Notes under the pieces: model-generated | Told to the model about the DNA's origin: nothing | The model's database searches: none | Seen by the model: the letters and a program-made list of their open reading frames with translations, nothing else | Assembly (NCBI RefSeq): GCF_030730925.1 | Contig: NZ_JAVAMB010000020.1 | Location: 1 to 64,000, forward strand | Source of the DNA: Flavobacterium sp. DG2-3 | GTDB lineage: Bacteria; Bacteroidota; Bacteroidia; Flavobacteriales; Flavobacteriaceae | Length of the DNA: 64,000 bases | Direction: 5' to 3' | Translations under genes and position numbers: made by a program | In this document: in pieces, positions 17,846-26,208 of the stretch | How positions within the stretch are numbered: position 1 is the first letter of the stretch | Layout: the number at the start of each line of letters is the position of its first letter

Positions 17846-19033
17846 ATGATCGCCACTTTATCTAAATTCATTAAAATAAACGACTTAAACGTTGTTGGCG
17901 TAATTAAAAAAGAAGGTTACGAAATCTATAATTTGCTTACTGTAAAAAAGAAAGCAAACAAAATTTCTATTGTCTCCAAACAGACCTTTGAAACCTTTGA
18001 TAGTTTAATAAAAACTGCAGATAAAAAATTACCTATTTTGCTTCTTATTGAAGGAAAAGGAGTTTTAAACAAAGAAATAAATTTTGAAAATGAAGCCGAT
18101 TTAAACTGGCAGAAAAATATCGATTTCAATACTATTTATTATACTGATCTGAAAGGGAAAAATTCCAATTTCATGAGTTTTTGCAGAAAAAACATCGTAG
18201 AAGAAAGCATTTCCCAATTTCGAAAAAGTGGGTTTGAGATCATTGATGTTTACATTGGTTCGTTTCTTGGCGCATTATTGAATAGTACTTTAAAAAGAGA
18301 AGTTCTGTATTCTACCGATTTAAAGCTTGAATTTGAGAATGATATTCTCTCCAGTTTTTCTAAACAAAATGAAACACCAAATGCTGTAAATTATCAAATT
18401 GGTGAAGAAACAATATCAAATGTTTTCTTGCCTCTTTATGGCTCAGTGATTCATTTTTTTGTAAAGCCAAAAGAAGTTTCTAAAACGGTAAATGCTAGTT
18501 TAAACAATGAGGAATTAGTATATAAAAAAGCATTTAATTTTCTTGGTATCGGAATGCTAGTGGCTTTTCTAATCTCGTTATTAATCAGCTATTTTTTGAT
18601 TCAATATTATGGCACTAAAAACTCTGAACTCAATCTTCAGACTGTTTATTCTAATCAATCGTATCAGTTAATATTGGATTTAGAAGCTCAAAAAGAAAAA
18701 AAGCTGAATCTCTTAAAAGAATCTGGCGTCTTGTCTTCTAAGTTTTTTTCTTTTTATAGTTACGAGATTATGAAAACAATTCCGAGTGCTATTTCTTTAA
18801 CCGAATTAAATATTGCTCCCTTAAAAGAAGAATATAAAGAAAACAAAAAAGCTTTGTTTGAAAGCGGTTCCATAATTATTAAAGGCGAAACTTTTCAAGA
18901 ATCATCATTTAATTCATGGCTAGAAAATCTAAAAAAAATGGATTGGATGCAACGTTTCGAAATCGTCAGCTTAAAAAAAGACAAAAAGAACAAATCAATT
19001 TTTGAAATAAAAATCATACTTAAAAATGTTTGA
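17846..19033 (+). CDS. GspL-like inner-membrane protein (PilM-PilN type fusion)
   Basis: The 395-residue protein has an N-terminal cytoplasmic half of about 230 residues with no strong motif, where GspL carries its actin-like PilM domain. One transmembrane helix lies at about 231-253. A periplasmic part then shows a coiled segment (about 258-290) and a ferredoxin-like PilN tail with F-x-S-W-L-E-N-L-K-K. Gene order (after gspD, before a GspM-like gene) supports the call. GspL recruits GspE to the membrane. The N-terminal half is too diverged for certainty by eye. Confidence 0.7.
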   Translation: MIATLSKFIKINDLNVVGVIKKEGYEIYNLLTVKKKANKISIVSKQTFETFDSLIKTADKKLPILLLIEGKGVLNKEINFENEADLNWQKNIDFNTIYYTDLKGKNSNFMSFCRKNIVEESISQFRKSGFEIIDVYIGSFLGALLNSTLKREVLYSTDLKLEFENDILSSFSKQNETPNAVNYQIGEETISNVFLPLYGSVIHFFVKPKEVSKTVNASLNNEELVYKKAFNFLGIGMLVAFLISLLISYFLIQYYGTKNSELNLQTVYSNQSYQLILDLEAQKEKKLNLLKESGVLSSKFFSFYSYEIMKTIPSAISLTELNIAPLKEEYKENKKALFESGSIIIKGETFQESSFNSWLENLKKMDWMQRFEIVSLKKDKKNKSIFEIKIILKNV

Positions 19034-19550
19034 AAATTATTCGTATAAACAGAAATTTTATGCTTTGATCGGAATCTTTTTTATGCTGTCGATAACGGCA
19101 TACAAACGATCCTTTCACACCTTGTTTGATGTTGTTTCAGAATATCGAGAACTTTCAAAAAAGGCTGATGATATTAATAAAAAAGCAAATAATACCGGAA
19201 CTCTTAAAAACGATGTGGAGTATTTGAACAAAATAATTGGCAAAGAAGGCGTAACAAAAGAAATGGTACAGCAAGAAATAATCAGTTTTGCCAGTACAAA
19301 TTCTGGAGTTTCGATAAACGATTTAAAGCCCATTCATGATTATCCAGAAACAGATTATCACATTATAACCAATCAATTGGACGTCACTGGAAATGCGAAT
19401 CAATTATTAGAACTGGCCTATAATTTTGAAAAAAAATTCAACTATTCTCGAATGGTGAGCCAGAACTTTTACACCACTAAAAAAAACAATAATAAATCTG
19501 AAGTTTTACATTTAAAAATGATTTTTCAAAACTATGAAAACACTAAATAA
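19026..19550 (+). CDS. GspM/PilO-like inner-membrane protein
   Basis: This 174-residue bitopic protein has a short cytoplasmic N-terminus, a transmembrane helix at about 11-27, a coiled-coil stretch (about 35-75, E-Y-R-E-L-S-K-K-A-D-D-I) and a C-terminal ferredoxin-like domain with L-E-L-A-Y-N-F-E-K-K. This is the GspM/PilO architecture that pairs with GspL/PilN. It overlaps the GspL-like gene by 8 bp and the following lipoprotein gene by 17 bp. Confidence 0.7.
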   Translation: MFENYSYKQKFYALIGIFFMLSITAYKRSFHTLFDVVSEYRELSKKADDINKKANNTGTLKNDVEYLNKIIGKEGVTKEMVQQEIISFASTNSGVSINDLKPIHDYPETDYHIITNQLDVTGNANQLLELAYNFEKKFNYSRMVSQNFYTTKKNNNKSEVLHLKMIFQNYENTK

Positions 19551-20487
19551 AATTCTATTAATCAGCCTTTCTCTTTTTATATTCTCTTGTGATGATATCC
19601 TTGAAGAAGATATTACTAATGATATCGTACAAGTTATTTCTCCAACAAAAGACGCTGTTGTAGAAAGTAATGTAGTTAACTTTAAATGGAACAGCTTAAA
19701 AGGTGCTGACAAATACCGCGTTCAGGTTTACGAATACGATCAGGTACTGATTTTAGATTCGTTAACTACAAAGACCAACTTGACTTTACCCCTAGCTGCA
19801 GGAAGTTATATCTGGCGTGTGCGAGCAGAAAATTATGCTTATCAATCGACCTATTCTTTTCCATCCAACTTTTCAACAAATATTCCAGATGATTTAACCA
19901 ATCAGCAGGTTATATTATTAACTCCAGATAGTGACAAATATCTAAATTTTACCAATATCACCTTAAACTGGGAACAGCTTGATAACGCCACTTCTTATAG
20001 TGTAAGAGTAGTAAATACAGTAACTGGCCAAGAAGTTTACCCACAAACAGACTTAACAGATACTTACTTAACATTGGATCTACCAGAACTTGCTGACGGA
20101 AATTATGAATGGAGAGTAAAAGCAAAAAATGCTGAAACTGAGACAAGGCAATATGCAGCAAAAAGGTTCAATGTTGACACAACCGCTCCAAATCAGCCAA
20201 AAAATTCATTGCCTGCTGATAATGCTACTCAAACAGTAAATACTGCAGCAAGTTTTACTTGGACCATTGCTTCAGATATTGGAAACATAAAATCGCCAAT
20301 ATCTTATGTAGTAGAAATAGCAACTGATATAGATTTTACATCCAATCTTCAAACATTAAACAGTAATACAACAACACTATCCTATACTTTTGCTACTGCA
20401 GGAACGTATTTCTGGAGAGTAAGAGCGGTTGACGTTGCTGGAAACATTGGAACCAACAGTACAGGATTTAAGATTACAGTTAATTAA
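19534..20487 (+). CDS. Lipoprotein with three FN3/Ig-like repeats in the secretion-like operon
   Basis: The 317-residue lipoprotein has lipobox F-I-F-S-C (Cys19). Three beta-sandwich repeats follow (about 33-115, 127-216 and 221-317), each ending in a W-R-V-[RK]-A strand: Y-I-W-R-V-R-A, Y-E-W-R-V-K-A, Y-F-W-R-V-R-A. The gene overlaps the GspM-like gene and sits 2 bp before the GspC-like gene, so it belongs to the operon. Classical systems have no such subunit. It could act as pilotin, secretin-associated stabiliser or substrate receptor; nothing in the sequence decides between them. Confidence 0.75.
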   Translation: MKTLNKILLISLSLFIFSCDDILEEDITNDIVQVISPTKDAVVESNVVNFKWNSLKGADKYRVQVYEYDQVLILDSLTTKTNLTLPLAAGSYIWRVRAENYAYQSTYSFPSNFSTNIPDDLTNQQVILLTPDSDKYLNFTNITLNWEQLDNATSYSVRVVNTVTGQEVYPQTDLTDTYLTLDLPELADGNYEWRVKAKNAETETRQYAAKRFNVDTTAPNQPKNSLPADNATQTVNTAASFTWTIASDIGNIKSPISYVVEIATDIDFTSNLQTLNSNTTTLSYTFATAGTYFWRVRAVDVAGNIGTNSTGFKITVN

Positions 20488-20489
20488 TA

Positions 20490-20990
20490 ATGGCAAAAAA
20501 GAAAATTAATATACTTCTAATTATTGTAGTTCTAAGCCTATGGGGAACCGTAGGTTATAGAACTATAAAACGTTATTTTACCGATAATGATGGCTTCGCA
20601 AATAGCGAAATTTCGAATCATAATGTATCTCTAAAAAAAATTAATAAAGATACTTTTGAATTAAAGAAAATTGGCCGTGATCCTTTTTTAAATAAACAGT
20701 ATAATGAAAAACCTGCATTTGTTGCTTCAGTTTCTTATCATGCTCCAGCAAAAAAAGTGATAAAAGCAGCACCAGCTCCAAAAGTAAACTCCAATATTAG
20801 CTGGCCACAGTTACAGTATTATGGTTATATAAAATCTAATGATCAAGAATTAGTTCTCTTAAAAATAGATTCTAAACTGCATAAATTGAAATTGAACAAT
20901 GAAGTAAATGGCTTAGTAGTGAAGAAAAAATTTAAAGACTCTGTAGAAGTTTTTTTTAATTCACAGCGCAGAATAATACATATAAAATAA
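20490..20990 (+). CDS. GspC/PilP-like inner-membrane protein
   Basis: The 166-residue protein has a basic N-terminus (M-A-K-K-K), a transmembrane helix (about 6-22), a proline/alanine-rich linker with a G-R-D-P-F motif typical of PilP/GspC, and a small C-terminal beta domain (W-P-Q-L-Q-Y-Y-G-Y-I-K-S) matching the homology region. GspC/PilP joins the inner-membrane complex to the secretin. It is the last gene of the operon, followed directly by a terminator. Confidence 0.75.
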   Translation: MAKKKINILLIIVVLSLWGTVGYRTIKRYFTDNDGFANSEISNHNVSLKKINKDTFELKKIGRDPFLNKQYNEKPAFVASVSYHAPAKKVIKAAPAPKVNSNISWPQLQYYGYIKSNDQELVLLKIDSKLHKLKLNNEVNGLVVKKKFKDSVEVFFNSQRRIIHIK

Positions 20991-20991
20991 A

Positions 20992-21029
20992 GAAACCCGC
21001 CCTTTTTAAAAAAAAGTCAGGCGGGTTTC
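20992..21029. terminator. Bidirectional terminator between convergent operons
   Basis: A perfect 10-bp stem (GAAACCCGCC at 20992-21001 with GGCGGGTTTC at 21020-21029) and an A/T-rich loop lie between the ends of the secretion-like operon and the GH92 operon. On the minus strand the stem is followed by a T-rich run, so termination is strongest for the leftward operon. Confidence 0.75.
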
Positions 21030-21061
21030 ATGAACATTGGGGGCTGTTCTATATATTTTGC

Positions 21062-21625
21062 TTAAGGCACAATCTTAACTAATGTCCAGTTTATTCCTAA
21101 AGGATTTTTTGTCACTTTGCAGATTAAAGGAAACTCGGGATTTTTGACAATCCACATTTCGGTTGCATCGATTTGGGCTTTTATATGAAAAGCTTCAACT
21201 GCTTTTCCATCTAGAATTACAGCTGCTTTTGAATCATTTTCAACTAAATCGTATATCGTATTATTGTAAACAAACTTTTTATTTTGAATCAAATCCTGAT
21301 AAGCCGACTGTGAAATCATAAAAAAGGTTTCGGATGGTTTTAAATTCAATACTGGCGCGTATTCGCCTTGACTGTAACTTAACGCATTTCCGTTTTTTAG
21401 TCCTTCTTTTGTGGTTACAATGCTGCTTTTTACACCTCTTGTTTCCAATTTGAAAATAAGTGCGTCATTAGTCAAATCAGCATTTAACGTCAATGCTCTA
21501 GTTTGTCCGTGAAGTTTACAGCTGTAATGTAATTCGGTATTATTTTTAAACGTCGGAATTATACTTTGTGCCTTTCCGATTTGAAAGGCCGCACAGATTA
21601 GCATGGATAAAAGTACTTTTTTCAT
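21062..21625 (-). CDS. Hypothetical secreted protein in the GH92 locus
   Basis: The protein has 187 residues from the ATG at 21625, which gives a clean signal peptide (M-K-K-V-L-L-S ending G-K-A-Q). The frame opens at a TTG at 21670, which would overlap the upstream GH92 gene and prepend 15 charged residues. The mature part is beta-rich, with no motif I recognise. It lies 11 bp downstream of the GH92 gene and ends the operon before the terminator. It may be a periplasmic partner in glycan or phosphate-ester breakdown. Confidence 0.7.
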   Translation of the reverse strand: MKKVLLSMLICAAFQIGKAQSIIPTFKNNTELHYSCKLHGQTRALTLNADLTNDALIFKLETRGVKSSIVTTKEGLKNGNALSYSQGEYAPVLNLKPSETFFMISQSAYQDLIQNKKFVYNNTIYDLVENDSKAAVILDGKAVEAFHIKAQIDATEMWIVKNPEFPLICKVTKNPLGINWTLVKIVP

Positions 21626-21636
21626 CTTTTGAATAT

Positions 21637-23907
21637 TTATTTTAACGGCGGTAAAATTGTCGTTCCCCAAGCTGAAGGTTTTGAATCCATTTCTAAAATT
21701 AATTCGCCTCCATTGTTAATATCATCATGGGAAATCCAAGCTTTCTGATAGGATTTTCCGTTTAAAAAAGCAGTTTTGATATATCGGTTTTTATCACTCC
21801 TATTTTTAGTAGTGATTTTAAAACTTTTACCATTTTCCAACTGCATAGTCGTTTCTGTAATTAAAGGTGAATTAATTAGATAATACGGCTGCCCTGCATT
21901 TGGATACAATCCCATCATGTGGAAAGCCAGCCACGAAGACATTGCGCCTGAATCGTCATTTCCAGGCAAACCTGCATGAGAAGTATTGAAATTATTCTTG
22001 ATAATGGTTCTGATTCTATCACTGCTTAAATATGGTTTTCCTATCCAATGATACAGACACGGAGTCAGAAATGAAGGTTCGTTAGCTACATTATACAAAT
22101 TGGAATCGAAAAGAATATTAAGCCTGTTCTCAAAAGCTTTTTCTCCTCCTGATTTTTTAACTAATTCTGGAACATCATGCGGAATACTCAACGAATATTC
22201 CCATGAATTTCCTTCGTAGAAAAACACGCACCAATGGCAGACATACCAAGGCGATTCTATAATAACAGGCGTATATTTGAAAGTAGGTTTCTGAATTTTT
22301 GATTCACCAAAAACAATATCATCCAGCCAGTTTCCGTCTCTGTCTTTTGGCATAATAAATCCTTTTGCACCTCTGTTTTCATAATCTGCACGCCACAAAT
22401 TCTGCCAGCTGTCCGCTTGTTTCATATACTGATTGTACAAATCCATTTTGCCCAAACCTTTGGCAACGATGGCAATATTATAATCGTTATACGAATAATC
22501 AATAGTTCGGTTTCCAGCGCGGTCTGTACCGTATGGAACATAGCCTAATTTAAGATAATCGATAAGTCCGCCTCTTCCCTCTTTTTCTTCATTTTCACCC
22601 GGAGGAACTGTAGCATCTTTGAGCATCGCCTGCAATGCCAATTCGTAATCTATACCTTTTAGATTTTTTACAAAAGCATCGGCAATTACAACCTCAGCAT
22701 TAGATCCTCCCTGCGTTCTTCCGTTATCGTTACCACTTCTTCCTTCAGGTAAAAAGCCTTCACGTTTATAAATATTCAGCATCGCATTGATGATTTCAAC
22801 TTTACGTTTAGAATCGATCAGCGTGATTAACGGACTTGAAGTTCTGAAAGTATCCCAAATGGTATAAAAGTCATCATAATACGGTTCGTCATTTGTCCAA
22901 AGCGGATTCTCGCCTGTTCTATTCACTGGCATAATCATCGTGTGATACAAACCTGTGTAGAACATTTTTTTATATTCTATCGAAGTGTCTTCTGAAAGCT
23001 GGATTCTACTCAATAAATTTTCCCATTTATTTTCTAGAGAAGCCAAAACAGCATTAAAATCCCAATTTGGAATTTCAACTTCGATATTATTTTTTGCTTT
23101 TAATTCACTTAAAAATGAAATTCCAATTTTGACATTCAGTTCTTCTTTTCCTGAATTTTCAAAAGATAAAAGTGCTGCTGTTTTTTTACCTGAGTCAAAC
23201 TGTGCTTTTTCATTATAAAACTTACCATCTTTACAAGTCACATATTTGGCAATCGGCTGATCGAAAACGGCCCAGAAATAAACCGTATAAGCGCGCCCGT
23301 TATTCCAGCCTCCGCGAATTCTGCTGTAACCGCGAACTTCGGTATCTGAGACAATTTCGATTTGAGAACCTACAAACATCTGTGCTTCTCTACCATCGGG
23401 TTCGTCTTGCTCTCCCAGAAAAAATCCAGGATCTATTTTTAATTCTTTCGATTTGTTTTTAGGATAAGTAAATCGGTAAAAAGAAACTTTTTCACCAGTC
23501 GTGATTTCTGTTTTGATTTGATTTTCCTTAAAAACAGTTTCATAATACCCCAACTTTACATTTTCTTCAGTTCGGTAAGACGTTTGATCCAATTTATCCA
23601 AAGCTCCAGAAAATGGCATAATAGAAATATTTCCATATTTGGGTCCGCCTCCCGTTCCGCTTACGTGAACTTGACTGAAACCTGTTACTTCTTTCGGCAT
23701 TGGAAGCCAGCCACTATTAGGATGAACTGTACAATCGGGACTTGGTTTTACCATTCCGTACGGGCAAGATGGCCCAACAAAAACCCTCCCTACACCTTCA
23801 GAACCAATCATGGGATCAACGTATTGTTGAACGGTTTTTTGTGCACTTATGCTTAGTGTGAACAAAAATGATATTCCGAAAAGTATATTTTTACTATATA
23901 TCTTCAT
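21637..23907 (-). CDS. GH92 family alpha-mannosidase
   Basis: The 756-residue secreted enzyme has a signal peptide ending S-I-S-A-Q. The N-terminal beta-sandwich starts with V-D-P-M-I-G-S and H-V-S-G-T-G-G-G, and the C-terminal (alpha/alpha)6 part carries the family landmarks E-G-N-S-W-E-Y-S (near residue 565) and G-N-D-D-S-G-A-M-S-S-W (near 645) followed by G-L-Y-P. GH92 enzymes are calcium-dependent exo-alpha-mannosidases acting by inversion. Length is normal for the family. Together with the phosphatase fusion upstream and SusCD it forms a glycan-utilisation locus aimed at mannosides. Confidence 0.93.
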   Translation of the reverse strand: MKIYSKNILFGISFLFTLSISAQKTVQQYVDPMIGSEGVGRVFVGPSCPYGMVKPSPDCTVHPNSGWLPMPKEVTGFSQVHVSGTGGGPKYGNISIMPFSGALDKLDQTSYRTEENVKLGYYETVFKENQIKTEITTGEKVSFYRFTYPKNKSKELKIDPGFFLGEQDEPDGREAQMFVGSQIEIVSDTEVRGYSRIRGGWNNGRAYTVYFWAVFDQPIAKYVTCKDGKFYNEKAQFDSGKKTAALLSFENSGKEELNVKIGISFLSELKAKNNIEVEIPNWDFNAVLASLENKWENLLSRIQLSEDTSIEYKKMFYTGLYHTMIMPVNRTGENPLWTNDEPYYDDFYTIWDTFRTSSPLITLIDSKRKVEIINAMLNIYKREGFLPEGRSGNDNGRTQGGSNAEVVIADAFVKNLKGIDYELALQAMLKDATVPPGENEEKEGRGGLIDYLKLGYVPYGTDRAGNRTIDYSYNDYNIAIVAKGLGKMDLYNQYMKQADSWQNLWRADYENRGAKGFIMPKDRDGNWLDDIVFGESKIQKPTFKYTPVIIESPWYVCHWCVFFYEGNSWEYSLSIPHDVPELVKKSGGEKAFENRLNILFDSNLYNVANEPSFLTPCLYHWIGKPYLSSDRIRTIIKNNFNTSHAGLPGNDDSGAMSSWLAFHMMGLYPNAGQPYYLINSPLITETTMQLENGKSFKITTKNRSDKNRYIKTAFLNGKSYQKAWISHDDINNGGELILEMDSKPSAWGTTILPPLK

Positions 23908-23942
23908 TGCTTAATAATTTCTTTAAAAGTTTTTTTAGCCAC

Positions 23943-23960
23943 TCCCGATAGCTATCGGGA
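23943..23960. repeat. 18-bp perfect palindrome TCCCGATAGCTATCGGGA
   Basis: A perfect palindrome lies in the gap between the GH92 and phosphatase genes. The core CCCGATAGCTATCGGG is a motif I recall as recurring in intergenic DNA of many Bacteroidota. Only one copy was seen here. It may be a REP-like element or part of a weak terminator for the phosphatase gene. Confidence 0.6.
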
Positions 23961-23986
23961 TTCACAGATTACAAAGATTATTTTTT

Positions 23987-24127
23987 AAACACATAGAGAC
24001 ATAGATTTTTTTAGACTTAGCTGAAGGGTATCAAAAAGAAACTCGTTTCTTAACACATAGCTATGTGTTTTATTAGTAAGTGAAACGCCTTTTTTAGCTA
24101 TCCAAAAAGCTATGTTTCTATGTGTTT
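23987..24127 (+). repeat. Intergenic inverted-repeat element, copy 1 (141 bp)
   Basis: The ends AAACACATAGAGACATAG (23987-24004) and CTATGTTTCTATGTGTTT (24110-24127) are inverted repeats with one mismatch. Inside lies an 18-bp perfect palindrome AACACATAGCTATGTGTT (24052-24069), next to a block AAAGAAACTCGTTTCTT. The reverse complement of 41768-41901 carries the same blocks in the same order. There is no open frame. It fits a small non-autonomous mobile element or REP-like family. Confidence 0.75.
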
Positions 24128-24167
24128 AAAAATTAAAAACTCTATTATTAATACTTTTGAGTTTCAA

Positions 24168-25949
24168 TTATTTTAAAATTGAAAGTATTTTATGAAACAC
24201 TTCATTGTTTTCATAAACTCCTTGAAAATCTTGTGAATGCGGACCGTAAGCAAATATTGGAACCATCGTTGCTGTATGATCGTTAGTTATAAAATCGCCT
24301 TCAATTTCATGCTTTTTGACATTTCCCTGCGGAATAGCAAATCCTGATGTTTCGTGATCGGCTGTTACAATAACTAATGTTCCTTCGTTTTGATCTGCAA
24401 ACATTAAGGCTTGTGTAATTGCTGTATCAAAATCTATCGTTTCTGCAACAATTCCTGCTGCGTTGTTAACGTGTCCAAAACTGTCAATCTGCGCACCTTC
24501 AACCATTAGGAAAAAAGGCTTTTTCTTCTTGCCTAAAAATTCCAAACTGTATTTTGTGGCATCTGCCAATAATTCTCCTCTTCCTTCTAAAACTGATGGA
24601 ACTCTGCCTTGTGAAATAAAAACTCCAACAGCCTCACTGTTTTCTGCTTGCATTTCCTTAACTGAATTCAATATTTTAAATTTAGAATTAATTGAAGTAT
24701 TTTTAAATTCAGATGCTCCTCCTGCCACAAACAGATTCAGTTTGCTTTTTAATAAATCTTCTGAAATTCCTTTTGCATCAGATCTTTCTTCTCTGTGCGC
24801 AAAAAAAGCAGCTGGCGTTGCGCCCGTAATTTCGTCTGTAGAAATGACACCTGTTGAGAAGTTTCTTTTTTGCAAAATTTCTGAAATATTTGAAATTGGT
24901 TGTCGTAAACTATCAGTTCCAATAGCTCTATTATTGGTTTTCTGCCCCGTAGCCAATGCAGTTCCAGCGGCTGCAGAATCGGTTGTAAAATCATCTGCCG
25001 ACTGTGTTTTTATAAAACCAATACTTTTTAATTGTGTTAAAGACAAAGCTCCGTTATTGGCTAAAACTGCCGAAGAGATTTGAGATAATCCATTTCCGTC
25101 TCCAATTAAAAGAATAACATTTTTTACAGGAAGATTTTTTTGATCTGTTTTATAGGTCGGAATATAAACTTTTGACGAATTTGTAGCGGTTACAAATCTC
25201 TTAGGGAAAGATTCTAGATAATGAACACAATTATAAGGTTTGTCTGTATTAATAATATCAACTCCTAAATTTAAAAAAGCTTTCCATGAACTTTTTGTAT
25301 CAGGACAGCCCCAAAATCGGAATGGTTTATTTAATGTTTTCGCTTTAGCAATAACAGCAATTACGCGATTATAATCCTCATGTGTCAATCTCCCCAGTCC
25401 GTTCCAAACTGAATATTTTTTAAAGTCAACGCTTATCATCGCTACTTTTTCCCAGTTCTCTTTCGAAATGGTTTTGTCTATTTCTTGAAAATCGAAGAAA
25501 ATAAAGCTCGGATATTTTATATATGTTGAAGCTTCTGGCCTGTTTCCAGAAATAATAATTTTTACATCTTTATTACTGGTAATAGTTTCATATTTCTTTA
25601 GAATCGAAATAAGTTTATTAAGCGTTGGCTCCGCTTCAGTCTTTAGGTCTATTAATAAAAATAATTGGTTTCCTTTTTTGTAATTCATTTTTAAAGCCGT
25701 TTCTAAAGGCTTTAAATACAACTCTTCTAAAGTTCTCGAAACACTGATGCTTTCTTTATCATGAGCCACATAGAGATTATTGTCTTTCAAAAAAATATCG
25801 GCTTCAATAGATGTTGCTCCATTAGAATAGGCATCCCAAAACGGAATCGTATTATTGTAATCATTATGCGAATGCACTTTGACTGGATTTTGTGCGTTCG
25901 CTCCTAAAAAGGAGAAGAACAAAAGGCTAAATATAAATGATAATTTCAT
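24168..25949 (-). CDS. Secreted phosphodiesterase (GDPD/PI-PLC-like)-alkaline phosphatase fusion
   Basis: The 593-residue protein has a signal peptide ending G-A-N-A-Q. Residues about 22-255 form a TIM-barrel phosphodiesterase of the GDPD/PI-PLC superfamily, with H-S-H-N-D-Y near the start, then S-I-E-A-D-I-F and V-A-H-D. Residues about 270-593 are an alkaline phosphatase: I-L-L-I-G-D-G-N-G for metal binding, nucleophile Ser325 in T-D-S-A-A-A-G, and T-A-D-H-E-T-S-G-F-A. The two halves would act in sequence: the first splits a phosphodiester, the second removes the phosphate left behind. It sits between SusD and the GH92 gene, both on the same strand. Confidence 0.88.
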   Translation of the reverse strand: MKLSFIFSLLFFSFLGANAQNPVKVHSHNDYNNTIPFWDAYSNGATSIEADIFLKDNNLYVAHDKESISVSRTLEELYLKPLETALKMNYKKGNQLFLLIDLKTEAEPTLNKLISILKKYETITSNKDVKIIISGNRPEASTYIKYPSFIFFDFQEIDKTISKENWEKVAMISVDFKKYSVWNGLGRLTHEDYNRVIAVIAKAKTLNKPFRFWGCPDTKSSWKAFLNLGVDIINTDKPYNCVHYLESFPKRFVTATNSSKVYIPTYKTDQKNLPVKNVILLIGDGNGLSQISSAVLANNGALSLTQLKSIGFIKTQSADDFTTDSAAAGTALATGQKTNNRAIGTDSLRQPISNISEILQKRNFSTGVISTDEITGATPAAFFAHREERSDAKGISEDLLKSKLNLFVAGGASEFKNTSINSKFKILNSVKEMQAENSEAVGVFISQGRVPSVLEGRGELLADATKYSLEFLGKKKKPFFLMVEGAQIDSFGHVNNAAGIVAETIDFDTAITQALMFADQNEGTLVIVTADHETSGFAIPQGNVKKHEIEGDFITNDHTATMVPIFAYGPHSQDFQGVYENNEVFHKILSILK

Positions 25950-26090
25950 TTTAGAATTAATTACTGAATTTTAGAAAAAACGTAGGTTTTGAGGAGCAAA
26001 AAAGGTGTGGTATAAAGCCGTAATTCTAGACTTCATAATTCGAAAAATATAAAAAGCTTTTTGGGGAATAAACTTTTCAAATGCATAATA

Positions 26091-26118
26091 AAACAGGGCT
26101 TTTTTATCAGCCCTGTTT
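26091..26118 (-). terminator. Second terminator downstream of susD
   Basis: Perfect 10-bp stem AAACAGGGCT / AGCCCTGTTT with an 8-nt loop. On the minus strand the stem ends in GTTTTATT. It follows another terminator just upstream, so most transcription of susCD should stop before the phosphatase gene. Confidence 0.7.
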
Positions 26119-26130
26119 AAACAACTAACA

Positions 26131-26180
26131 CAAAAAAGACTGCTATTTTTAGGTACAGTATAAATAAACTGCAGTCTTTA
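26131..26180 (-). terminator. Terminator immediately downstream of susD
   Basis: Stem AAAGACTGC (26135-26143) / GCAGTCTTT (26171-26179) with a 27-nt loop. On the minus strand the second arm runs into TTTTTT, the layout of an intrinsic terminator. The stop of susD is 30 bp upstream. Confidence 0.65.
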
Positions 26181-26208
26181 ATTCAATATAAAAAAACAAA
26201 AACTTAAA

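Noticed and set aside
24463..25083. 206-codon plus-strand frame
   Set aside because: It lies opposite the alkaline phosphatase domain, where the minus strand has catalytic motifs; no start context of its own.
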